Positions 1-6,310 of a DNA stretch of 9,606 nt are shown one piece after another. The notes below the pieces were generated by a model, which searched no databases, had not been told where the DNA came from, and worked only from the letters and a program-made list of their open reading frames with translations. How positions within the stretch are numbered: the stretch's first letter is position 1; every line of letters begins with the position of its first letter. Position numbers and translations under genes: made by a program. Source of the DNA: Arcobacter sp. (GTDB taxonomy: Bacteria > Campylobacterota > Campylobacteria > Campylobacterales > Arcobacteraceae); the NCBI GenBank assembly GCA_016744485.1, contig JADGEG010000067.1, positions 1-9,606 on the forward strand, read 5' to 3'.

Positions 1-75
1 AATATTATAAAAAATATTGATATAAAAAAAATAGTTTATAAGTCTGAAAATATCATCTTATTTAAATATGAATAA
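1..75 (+). CDS. C-terminal end of an unidentified protein (5' end outside window)
   Basis: Frame 1 is open from the first base and gives 24 codons ending in FKYE and a TAA at 73-75. The other two forward frames close almost at once (TAA at 8-10, TGA at 18-20). The stop lies 8 nt inside the following prepilin-like gene, whose ATG is at 68. Such an overlap is typical of translationally coupled genes, and the downstream gene has no clear Shine-Dalgarno sequence of its own. The visible residues are rich in Ile, Lys and Asn and carry no motif. By position it could be another minor pseudopilin, but that is only inference from the neighbours. Confidence 0.6.
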   Translation, partial: NIIKNIDIKKIVYKSENIILFKYE

Positions 76-418
76 AAAGAAATCATTTTTATTATTAGAA
101 TTAATTATCGTTATTTCTTTTAGTTCAATTATTATTGTTTATACTTTACTGTTTGCAAAAAATTCTTTTGAAGCCCAAAAATTAAATCAACAACAAGCGA
201 TATTAAAATTAGATTTGAATTCAAGTAAAATTTTTTTAAGTAAACATTTGCTAAATATAAAAAATGATTTGTCTTATTTAAATAAAACTTTATATTTTAA
301 GAATTCTATTTTATTAAAAAATGTAAACTCATTTTCTTTAGAAAAAATAGGAAATTTTATATATATTGAAATACTTTTAAATAAACAAATATCACAAAAG
401 TGGGTATTTAAGTTATGA
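68..418 (+). CDS. Prepilin-like minor pseudopilin, 116 aa
   Basis: The N-terminus is a class III (type IV prepilin) signal: a short basic leader MNKKKS, then FLLLE with Glu at +5, then a hydrophobic segment to about residue 30 that would serve as membrane anchor and pilus core helix. The rest is a helical stretch (about 31-65) and a short beta-like region, with no disulfide cysteines. The -1 residue at the expected cleavage site is Ser, not the usual Gly. At 116 aa it is short even for a minor pseudopilin. The ATG at 68 overlaps the upstream gene by 8 nt, and its TGA overlaps the next ATG (ATGA at 415-418), so translation is probably coupled across the block. The product would sit in the inner membrane and enter a type II secretion or competence pseudopilus. 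The subclass (H, I or J) cannot be set from sequence alone. Confidence 0.8.
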   Translation: MNKKKSFLLLELIIVISFSSIIIVYTLLFAKNSFEAQKLNQQQAILKLDLNSSKIFLSKHLLNIKNDLSYLNKTLYFKNSILLKNVNSFSLEKIGNFIYIEILLNKQISQKWVFKL

Positions 419-741
419 AAAAATCATTTGTACTTTTAATAACATTGATGTTTTTACTTATATTTTCATTTTTATTAGTTTTGATTATGCAAACTAAAAG
501 TTTAAATTCAAATAATATAACAAACCAATATATTTATATACAAGCTACAAACCATCTTAAGTTTTTTACATCCTATATTAATTCTATACCAAATTTAAAT
601 AGTATTAATAAACTTGAACTAAAAAATGACAAATTTAAAATTTTTGCAACAATAGAAAACAATAATAATAAATATTTAATTAATATTTTTGTTTCTTCTA
701 ACATTAAAGATATTCGTTTACATAAAAAACTGCTTAAATAA
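415..741 (+). CDS. Short GspK/PilX-like pseudopilus subunit, 108 aa
   Basis: It starts MKKSF and has one long hydrophobic segment (about residues 5-27) followed by MQTKSLNSN, a layout like the N-terminal region of PilX and GspK (hydrophobic helix, then a Met/Ser-rich turn and a polar helix). The +5 position is Ile rather than Glu. Lack of Glu+5 is a known trait of GspK, which caps the pseudopilus tip, and of some PilX-type proteins. What differs is length: GspK is usually near 300 aa with a large inserted domain, while only about 80 residues follow the anchor here. The ATG shares ATGA with the stop of the previous gene, pointing to coupled translation. The expected prepilin-peptidase site would be KKS|F. 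It could also be a simple single-pass membrane protein, but the context favours a pseudopilus tip subunit. Confidence 0.6.
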   Translation: MKKSFVLLITLMFLLIFSFLLVLIMQTKSLNSNNITNQYIYIQATNHLKFFTSYINSIPNLNSINKLELKNDKFKIFATIENNNNKYLINIFVSSNIKDIRLHKKLLK

Positions 742-798
742 ATTGTGACTTATCTAAGATTATGTTTTTAAATAATACTACACTAATAATATTTTAGC

Positions 799-804
799 TA
801 TAAT
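799..804 (+). promoter_or_regulatory. Predicted sigma-70 -10 box for the ABC-F gene
   Basis: A perfect TATAAT preceded by T-rich sequence and AGC (ATTTTAGCTATAAT) fits the housekeeping promoter style of Campylobacterota, in which the -10 box dominates and the -35 is poorly conserved. Transcription would begin near 811 and leave a leader of about 23 nt before the ATG at 834. It gives the ABC-F gene its own promoter, apart from the pseudopilin block upstream. Confidence 0.65.
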
Positions 805-821
805 CGCGAAAACCTTATTTA

Positions 822-828
822 AAGAGAG
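822..828 (+). promoter_or_regulatory. Ribosome binding site that decides the ABC-F start
   Basis: AAGAGAG lies 5 nt before the ATG at 834. For the in-frame GTG at 828 the same purines would touch or overlap the start codon, so the ATG is the better start. Confidence 0.6.
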
Positions 829-833
829 TGTAT

Positions 834-2426
834 ATGGTACAAATAGTAAAACTAAAAAAAACTTTTGCTTCAAGAGTTTTATTCAAAGATATAAATTTAA
901 AGTTAAGCATTAGTAAACGATATGGTCTTATTGGTGCAAATGGTGCAGGTAAAACTACTTTTTTAAATATTTTATCTGGTCTTGAAGATGCAAGTGATGG
1001 AGAAGTCCAAGTTCAAAATGGAAAAAAAGTAGGGGCATTAAGTCAAAATCAATTTGCATTTGAAGCTTATAGTATATTTGATACAGTATTACTTGGAAAT
1101 AAAAGACTTTATAATGCGATAAAAGAAAAAGAGAAGCTTTACCTAAGCGAAGACTTTACAGATGAGATAAATAATAGGTTAAGTGAGTTAGAAATCATAT
1201 GTTGTGAAGAAGATCCAACTTATGAATACGATATAAAAATTACAAAAATTCTTGAAGATTTAGGGTTTAAATCATCAACACATCAAGACTTGATGAGTAC
1301 TGTTACAAGTAGTGATAAATTTATTGTTCTTTTAGCCCAAGTTCTATATCCAAAACCTGATATATTATTCTTAGATGAACCTACAAATAATCTTGATATT
1401 AAAACTATTGGTTGGTTAGAAAATCAGCTACAAAGACATGAGGGAACGATGGTAGTTATCTCTCATGATAGACATTTTTTAAATGCAGTTTGTACAAATA
1501 TCTTAGATGTAGATTATAAACAAATTAGAGAATTCTCTGGAAATTATGATGACTGGTATATAGCTTCTACATTAATAGCTTCTCAAAATGAAAAAGATAC
1601 AAATAAAAAATTAAAAGAAAAAGATGAATTAGAAAAATTCATAGCTAGATTTTCTGCAAATGCTTCTAAAGCAAAACAAGCAACATCAAGACAAAAACAA
1701 TTAGATAAATTGGATATTGATGCAATAAAAGTGTCATCAAGAAGAGATCCTTCTATTATATTTAAACAAAAAAGAACAGTTGGAAAAGAATTATTAAGTG
1801 TAAAAAACATTTCTAAATCATATGATGATAAAGTAATCTTAAATAACATTTCTTTTACAGTTAACAAAGATGATAAAATTGCCATTATTGGACCAAATGG
1901 TATAGGAAAGACAACTTTATGTGAAATTATTGTTGAAAATATTAAAGCTAATAAGGGTCATATATTATGGGGTGCAACTATACAAAATGCTTATTTTCCC
2001 CAAAATGCTACAGATTTAATTCAAGGTGATATGACTTTATATGATTGGTTAAGAGCTTTTGATAGAGATGCAGATATAGCAGAAATAAGAAATTGTCTAG
2101 GACGCATGTTATTTAATGGAACAGAGCAAGAAAAACAAGTAAAATCTTGTAGTGGTGGTGAAAAACACAGAATGATGCTTTCTAAAATCATGCTTGAGCA
2201 GCCAAATTTTATGGTTCTTGATGAACCTACAAATCATCTTGATTTAGAAGCTATTATAGCTTTAGGTGAAGGTTTATTAGCTTATGATGGTTCAGTTATT
2301 TGTGTATCACATGATAGGGAATTACTTGATGTTTATGCAAATAGAATTATTGAAATTCAAAGTAATGGAAGCATTATTGATTTTAAAGGTTCTTATGAAC
2401 AATATAGACAAAGAGATGCAACTTAA
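834..2426 (+). CDS. ybiT: ABC-F family ATPase, YbiT type
   Basis: A 530-aa soluble protein with two ABC ATPase domains and no membrane segment, the layout of ABC-F translation factors, which bind the ribosomal E site and act on stalled or slow ribosomes. Domain 1 has Walker A GANGAGKT (34-41), Walker B and D-loop LDEPTNNLD (180-188) and the His switch SHDRHF (210-215). Domain 2 has GPNGIGKT (353-360), signature CSGGEKHR (439-446), LDEPTNHLD (462-470) and SHDRE (492-496). The inter-domain linker carries RFSANASKAKQATSR (272-286), and QNQFAFE follows the first Walker A region; both match what I recall of E. coli YbiT. The first signature, normally LSGG, is replaced by STVTSSDKF (155-163). I chose the ATG at 834 over the in-frame GTG at 828 because of ribosome-binding-site spacing. 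The gene has its own promoter and meets ribB tail to tail. Resistance-type ABC-F is less likely, as the linker is of the YbiT kind. Confidence 0.9.
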   Translation: MVQIVKLKKTFASRVLFKDINLKLSISKRYGLIGANGAGKTTFLNILSGLEDASDGEVQVQNGKKVGALSQNQFAFEAYSIFDTVLLGNKRLYNAIKEKEKLYLSEDFTDEINNRLSELEIICCEEDPTYEYDIKITKILEDLGFKSSTHQDLMSTVTSSDKFIVLLAQVLYPKPDILFLDEPTNNLDIKTIGWLENQLQRHEGTMVVISHDRHFLNAVCTNILDVDYKQIREFSGNYDDWYIASTLIASQNEKDTNKKLKEKDELEKFIARFSANASKAKQATSRQKQLDKLDIDAIKVSSRRDPSIIFKQKRTVGKELLSVKNISKSYDDKVILNNISFTVNKDDKIAIIGPNGIGKTTLCEIIVENIKANKGHILWGATIQNAYFPQNATDLIQGDMTLYDWLRAFDRDADIAEIRNCLGRMLFNGTEQEKQVKSCSGGEKHRMMLSKIMLEQPNFMVLDEPTNHLDLEAIIALGEGLLAYDGSVICVSHDRELLDVYANRIIEIQSNGSIIDFKGSYEQYRQRDAT

Positions 2427-3451
2427 TTAAGTTTCATCTCTTTTATTATTTCTAAACCAAAACCATTTAGTCCTATATAAGAGTGTTTTCCTCCAGAAGT
2501 TAGTAGTTTTATACCTTTTATATTAAGGCAGTTCAATATTTGAGCCCCAATACCATAGTTTCTATTAGATTCTTTATGAGAAGTATCATCATTTAAAAAT
2601 ATTAATACTCCTTTATTTTCTTGTAAGAAATCAATTGTTTTTAACATTGAAGATAGTTTCTTATCGTTAAAAAATAGTTCAATATCTGAATTTATGATAT
2701 GAAATTTTACATGGCTTACACCATCTATCTTTCCAAAACTTATTACAAAATGTTCTTTGTTTAGATGATCTTTAAATGTTATTTTTTTAGCATGTTTTTT
2801 AAAAAATGTAATATCAACAGATGATATTTGTTCTACTAGTTTTTCATTTGATAATCTATATTCAACTAAATCTGAGATATAAATTTGTTTCATATTATAT
2901 TTTTGTGCAAATAAATCTAAATCATCTCTTCGTGCCATAGTTCCATCATCTTTCATGATTTCACAAATAACAGCTTCACCATTTAAACCAGATAATTTAC
3001 ACAAATCAATACTACCTTCAGTATGTCCTGTTCTAACTAATACTCCACCATTTTGTGCAATTAATGGAAAAATATGACCAGGTCTTACTAAATCACTTGT
3101 ATTAGAAATTGGATTTGCTAAAATATTAATTGTATCATTTCTTTCTTTTGCACTAATTCCTGTTAAAGCATCTTTTGCATCAACAGATACTGTAAAAGCT
3201 GTTTCATAAGATGAGGTATTAGACTTAACCATAGGGTTTAAATCTAGTTTTTTTGCTGTTTCATTTGTAATAGACACACAAATTAAACCTTTGGCATGAC
3301 TTGCCATAAAATTTACTTTCTTTGCTGTACTAAAAGCTGCTGAATAAACTAAATCTCCTTCATTTTCTCTATTTTCATCATCTAACATGATAACCATATT
3401 ACCTTTTTTAATCTCTTCTATTGCCTCTTTTACTCTTTTTATCGCTGACAT
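2423..3451 (-). CDS. ribB: 3,4-dihydroxy-2-butanone 4-phosphate synthase with degenerate RibA-like C-terminal domain
   Basis: Residues 1-200 form a complete DHBP synthase, which converts ribulose 5-phosphate to 3,4-dihydroxy-2-butanone 4-phosphate and formate for riboflavin. The acidic metal/substrate loop DDENRENEGD (24-33), RPGHIFPL (123-130), TGHTEGSIDL (141-150) and DDGTMAR (168-174) are all present. Residues about 205-342 align in outline with GTP cyclohydrolase II: YGIGAQIL (299-306), IKLLT (314-318) and GFGLEI (330-335) remain. The zinc-binding cysteine cluster and the RQEGRGIG segment are absent, so GTP cyclohydrolase activity is unlikely and a separate RibA is expected elsewhere. This arrangement is known from Helicobacter and Campylobacter. 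The total of 342 aa is shorter than a full RibBA (about 400). The stop overlaps that of the convergent ABC-F gene by 4 nt. The promoter and short leader hold no FMN riboswitch. Confidence 0.92.
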   Translation of the reverse strand: MSAIKRVKEAIEEIKKGNMVIMLDDENRENEGDLVYSAAFSTAKKVNFMASHAKGLICVSITNETAKKLDLNPMVKSNTSSYETAFTVSVDAKDALTGISAKERNDTINILANPISNTSDLVRPGHIFPLIAQNGGVLVRTGHTEGSIDLCKLSGLNGEAVICEIMKDDGTMARRDDLDLFAQKYNMKQIYISDLVEYRLSNEKLVEQISSVDITFFKKHAKKITFKDHLNKEHFVISFGKIDGVSHVKFHIINSDIELFFNDKKLSSMLKTIDFLQENKGVLIFLNDDTSHKESNRNYGIGAQILNCLNIKGIKLLTSGGKHSYIGLNGFGLEIIKEMKLN

Positions 3452-3484
3452 TCTTTCTCTTTTGTGTTATTTTTTTAAAAAAAT

Positions 3485-3498
3485 ATTATAGCAAAAAT
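3485..3498 (-). promoter_or_regulatory. Predicted promoter of ribB (extended -10)
   Basis: Read on the minus strand this is ATTTTTGCTATAAT: a T-run, a TGC extension and a perfect -10 box, close to the Campylobacterota housekeeping consensus. Transcription would start near 3478, leaving a leader of about 27 nt, too short for an FMN riboswitch. A 14-bp palindrome, TTTTTTTAAAAAAA (3470-3483), lies across the likely start point. Confidence 0.7.
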
Positions 3499-3553
3499 AT
3501 CAAACAATTTGGTTTAATAAAAAAGAAGGAAATATATAATCAACCGTGATGTT

Positions 3554-3573
3554 TATTTTAAATAATTAAAATA
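3554..3573. repeat. Inverted repeat 1, TATTTTAA-4-TTAAAATA
   Basis: Perfect 8-bp arms (3554-3561 and 3566-3573) separated by 4 nt, between the divergent ribB and mqnL genes. The same arm sequence recurs in the repeat at 3624-3653. In such AT-rich DNA it may be chance. Confidence 0.4.
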
Positions 3574-3623
3574 TATACTTCATTTTTTTAAAAGACAAAA
3601 TATATATTATAAAAATTGACCTA

Positions 3624-3653
3624 TTATTTTAAAACTTATACATATTAAAATAA
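3624..3653. repeat. Inverted repeat 2, TTATTTTAA-12-TTAAAATAA
   Basis: Perfect 9-bp arms (3624-3632 and 3645-3653) around a 12-nt centre. The inner 8 bp of each arm equal those of the repeat at 3554-3573, and the two centres are 75 bp apart. It overlaps a possible mqnL promoter (TTGACC at 3616, TATACA at 3637), a place where an operator could act, but low complexity could also explain it. Confidence 0.4.
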
Positions 3654-3694
3654 AAATAAGATAGAATTATATAAAATAAATTTGGATACATAAT

Positions 3695-5512
3695 ATGAAA
3701 AAAGCATTAGAAATTTTAAAACAAAATAATTTATTAAAAATTATAAATGACGAATTAGATATATATTTAGAAATACCCCATATAGCTTATATAGAAACGA
3801 AAAAAGAAGATTCAAAAGCACTTTTATTTACAAATGTAGTTGATAAAAAGAATAATAAGAAGTTTGATGAACCTGTTTTAATGAATGTTTTTTGTAATGC
3901 AAAAGCAGTTGAACTTTTTATTGGTAATGGCGATGAAATTGGAGCAAAAATACAAAGCTTATTAAAAATGAAACCACCAAAAGGATTATCTGGAAAACTG
4001 TCAACATTTGGCAAACTTTTTTCACTTAAAAATGTATTTCCAAAGCGTTTAAATAAAAAAGGAGCTTGTCAAGAAATCATAAAACTTGGCACAAATGCAA
4101 AGCTTAGTGATTTACCTATTTTAACTACTTGGGAAGAAGATGCTGGACCTTTTATTACTATGGGTCAAGTATATACTCATAGTTTAGATGGAACTATGAA
4201 TAATTTAGGAATGTATAGACTACAAATGTATAACGATTATACATTAGGAATGCACTGGCAAATACATAAAGATTCTAATCATTTTTTTCATGAATATAAA
4301 AAAGCTGCTAAAAAAATGCCAGTTTCCATTGGTATTGGTGGTGACCCTATGTATATTTGGTGTGGACAAGCTCCTTTACCTATTGGTGTTTTTGAATTAA
4401 TGCTATACGGATTTGTCAAAAATAAAAATGCAAAATTAGTTAAAAGTATTACAAATGATATTTATGTTCCTCAAGATAATGATTATATAATTGAAGGTTT
4501 TGTCGACCCATCTAAGCTTAAAATTGAAGGGCCTTTTGGTGATCATACAGGTTATTACACACTTGAAGAAGAATATCCTTTTATGGAAATTACTGCAATC
4601 ACTCAAAAAAAAGAACCTGTCTTTTTAGCTACAGTTGTAGGAAAACCACCTTTAGAAGATAAGTATATGGGACATGCAACGGAGAGAATATTTTTACCTT
4701 TACTTCAAACTACTTGCCCTGATTTACTTGATTATTATATGCCTGAAAATGGAGTTTTCCATAATTTAATTATTGCTAAAATTAAAACTTTATATCCTGG
4801 ACATGCTCAACAAATGATGCATGCATTTTGGGGGGTAGGACAAATGAGTTTTGTAAAACATGCTATTTTTGTAAACCAAGATGCACCAAATTTAACAGAT
4901 CATAAAAATTTAACTAAGTATATATTAAATAGAATCAACACTAAAGACTTATTTATCTCAAAAGGTGTAGTTGATGCACTTGATCATAGTTCCCCAAAGT
5001 TTGCTGTTGGTGGAAAGTTAGGAATTGATTGTACAGGTGAAGAGATAAAAGAAAGCAATAAAATATTATTAAGTGATAAAAAATTACTAAAAAAAATGCA
5101 AGAAATAAGTAGTGAGATACACAATTTAAAAACATATTTTTCTGATACAAAAAATCCACTTTGTATAATAAGTGTTAAAAAAACACGAAAACAAAAAGAT
5201 TTATTTAAAGACTTAAAAGATATGTATAAATACATAAGTATTTTAATAATAGTTGATGCTTCACATCAAAATGATTTGGAAAATACATATATGCTAATAT
5301 GGAGAGTTGTAAACAACATTGATTCAAATAGAGATATTTATTTAAAAGATAATACTCTTTGTGTAGATGCTACAAATAAAAATAAATACGATGATTTTAA
5401 ACGAACATGGCCAAATGACGTAAATTGTACTAAAAGTGTTTTAAGATCTTTAGAAAAAAGAGATATAATAAATATATCAAAAGAATTTAAAAGAAAATTT
5501 CATTTATATTAG
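3695..5512 (+). CDS. mqnL: UbiD-family menaquinone biosynthesis decarboxylase (SCO4490/MqnL type)
   Basis: A 605-aa UbiD-fold enzyme, expected to use prenylated FMN to decarboxylate an aromatic acid. The prenyl-FMN/metal region NNLGMYRLQ (169-177) includes Arg175, and EGPFGDHTGYY (278-288) supplies the acidic catalytic residues Glu278 and Asp283, as in E. coli UbiD. The length, well above the roughly 490 aa of UbiD, and the C-terminal part with WRVVNNID, CVDATNK and RTWPNDV fit the SCO4490 family assigned to the late futalosine pathway of menaquinone synthesis, which Campylobacterota use. The likely role is decarboxylation of the prenylated dihydroxy-naphthoate intermediate; a UbiX-like partner making prenyl-FMN must be encoded elsewhere. 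The start ATG has a weak TTTGGATA upstream. The gene diverges from ribB and its stop lies only 4 nt from that of the convergent 86-aa gene. The family call is firm; the exact substrate rests on family knowledge. Confidence 0.88.
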   Translation: MKKALEILKQNNLLKIINDELDIYLEIPHIAYIETKKEDSKALLFTNVVDKKNNKKFDEPVLMNVFCNAKAVELFIGNGDEIGAKIQSLLKMKPPKGLSGKLSTFGKLFSLKNVFPKRLNKKGACQEIIKLGTNAKLSDLPILTTWEEDAGPFITMGQVYTHSLDGTMNNLGMYRLQMYNDYTLGMHWQIHKDSNHFFHEYKKAAKKMPVSIGIGGDPMYIWCGQAPLPIGVFELMLYGFVKNKNAKLVKSITNDIYVPQDNDYIIEGFVDPSKLKIEGPFGDHTGYYTLEEEYPFMEITAITQKKEPVFLATVVGKPPLEDKYMGHATERIFLPLLQTTCPDLLDYYMPENGVFHNLIIAKIKTLYPGHAQQMMHAFWGVGQMSFVKHAIFVNQDAPNLTDHKNLTKYILNRINTKDLFISKGVVDALDHSSPKFAVGGKLGIDCTGEEIKESNKILLSDKKLLKKMQEISSEIHNLKTYFSDTKNPLCIISVKKTRKQKDLFKDLKDMYKYISILIIVDASHQNDLENTYMLIWRVVNNIDSNRDIYLKDNTLCVDATNKNKYDDFKRTWPNDVNCTKSVLRSLEKRDIINISKEFKRKFHLY

Positions 5513-5516
5513 ACAC

Positions 5517-5777
5517 TTATTTATCTAAGTCTTGAAATTTTCTCATTTGTGAATTTACATCTTCATATTGTTCTTGGGTAATATTATCATCTTTAAACCA
5601 TTTAACTTCATCAATATGTCCACCATAATCTGACCCCATTTCTTCAATCTTTTTGGAATAATCATCAAGGTTGTCACATAATACTATTCTTCCATCTGTA
5701 GAGTCTTTTAATTCTATATACCAATCATTTATTTTATTAGATTTGGCTTTTATTCTTGATTCAAAAATTACACTCAT
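5517..5777 (-). CDS. Small acidic protein of unknown function, 86 aa
   Basis: I do not recognise this protein. It is soluble, with no signal peptide, membrane segment or cysteine pair (one Cys at 34). It is acidic, with many Asp and Glu, and looks mixed alpha/beta: a likely strand near DWYIELKD (18-25), a second at GRIVLCDN (29-36), then the distinctive MGSDYGGHIDEVKWF (47-61) and a polar helical C-terminus. Its ordinary composition, next to the Asn/Lys-rich pseudopilins, suggests a well-constrained gene. AAAAAGG lies about 7 nt before the ATG, a fair ribosome binding site. It begins 13 nt after the 169-aa pseudopilin stop on the same strand, so it may be the last gene of the secretion unit; this is positional inference only. 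Its stop is 4 nt from that of mqnL on the other strand. Confidence 0.8.
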   Translation of the reverse strand: MSVIFESRIKAKSNKINDWYIELKDSTDGRIVLCDNLDDYSKKIEEMGSDYGGHIDEVKWFKDDNITQEQYEDVNSQMRKFQDLDK

Positions 5778-5790
5778 TTTTAACCTTTTT

Positions 5791-6300
5791 TTATATTTGC
5801 ATTGCTTGGAACATAAGATGTGTTTTATTTTTCTTTTTAATAATTATTGAAAATATTTTTTTTTTATTTTTAAATTTTAATACTTGAAAACTTTTAATTT
5901 TTTTTGAGACTATATCACTATATGAGTTTTTGAAAAAATCATCATTTAGTTTTTTTATATCAAATTTAGCTAAACTTTCTATTCTTATTAAATTACCTTT
6001 TTTGCTTAAAATATATGTTACATATTTAAAAAAAACATTATGATACATATTTGATGTTTCTAATTGTAAAATAGTATTTTTGTTTTTATCTCGTGATAGT
6101 AGTATTTTACCACTTGATTCTAAAATGTCTTCTAAAAAAATCTTTTTTATTTTATTTTCATTTATAATATATTTTACTTTTGAGCTAAAAAAAGAGTTAC
6201 TTTTTTGGCTAATATCCAAAGATTGATATAAAGAAGTTAGAATAAATGCAAATAAAGTTATAGCAATAAGAAGTTCTATTAATGAAAATGATTTTTTCAT
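5791..6300 (-). CDS. Prepilin-like minor pseudopilin, GspJ-like, 169 aa
   Basis: The leader MKKS is followed by FSLIELLIAITLFAFIL, a classic type IV prepilin/pseudopilin start with Glu at +5 and a hydrophobic helix to about residue 25. The cleavage residue is Ser instead of Gly. The next part, NENKIKKIFLEDILES (about 47-62), resembles the polar helix ending in a DL-type motif seen in GspJ-like proteins. The rest looks beta-rich and strongly Lys-rich, with poly-Lys patches near 143-158. It lies 8 nt downstream of the 131-aa pseudopilin, the usual I-then-J order of type II secretion operons, and has the strongest ribosome binding site in the window (AGGAG). The product would be processed at the inner membrane and placed near the pseudopilus tip. 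Prepilin class is firm; the GspJ assignment is tentative. Confidence 0.82.
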   Translation of the reverse strand: MKKSFSLIELLIAITLFAFILTSLYQSLDISQKSNSFFSSKVKYIINENKIKKIFLEDILESSGKILLSRDKNKNTILQLETSNMYHNVFFKYVTYILSKKGNLIRIESLAKFDIKKLNDDFFKNSYSDIVSKKIKSFQVLKFKNKKKIFSIIIKKKNKTHLMFQAMQI

Positions 6301-6305
6301 AAATA

Positions 6306-6310
6306 CTCCT
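6306..6310 (-). promoter_or_regulatory. Strong Shine-Dalgarno (AGGAG) for the 169-aa pseudopilin
   Basis: On the minus strand AGGAG stands 5 nt before the ATG at 6300. It overlaps the TAG stop (6309-6311) of the upstream pseudopilin, so termination and re-initiation are closely linked. Confidence 0.75.

Larger units (their letters stand above)
3452..3694. other. Divergent intergenic region between ribB and mqnL
   Basis: This 243-bp spacer holds the ribB promoter at its left end and must hold the mqnL promoter at its right. For mqnL the candidates are TTGACC at 3616-3621 followed by TATACA (3637-3642), or a TAGAAT box at 3662-3667; neither is convincing. TTTGGATA (3681-3688) upstream of the ATG at 3695 could be a weak ribosome binding site. 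Two AT-rich inverted repeats lie here and are listed separately. No open frame with coding character and no riboswitch core was seen. Confidence 0.6.

Noticed and set aside
828..833. GTG at 828 as start of the ABC-F gene
   Set aside because: The purine-rich ribosome binding site (822-828) would touch or overlap it; the ATG at 834 has proper 5-nt spacing and fits the family N-terminus.
1583..1885. Antisense open frame inside the ABC-F gene
   Set aside because: It is a hydrophobic, Phe/Ser-rich shadow of the A-rich linker coding sequence, with no ribosome binding site or motif. The similar antisense frames within mqnL, gspE and the secretin were rejected for the same reason.
3452..3484. FMN riboswitch upstream of ribB
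   Set aside because: The predicted leader is only about 27 nt and no conserved RFN-type sequence is visible in the spacer.
5514..5535. Intrinsic terminator between mqnL and the 86-aa gene
   Set aside because: The stem is only about 5 bp, AT-rich, and has no following T-run on either strand.
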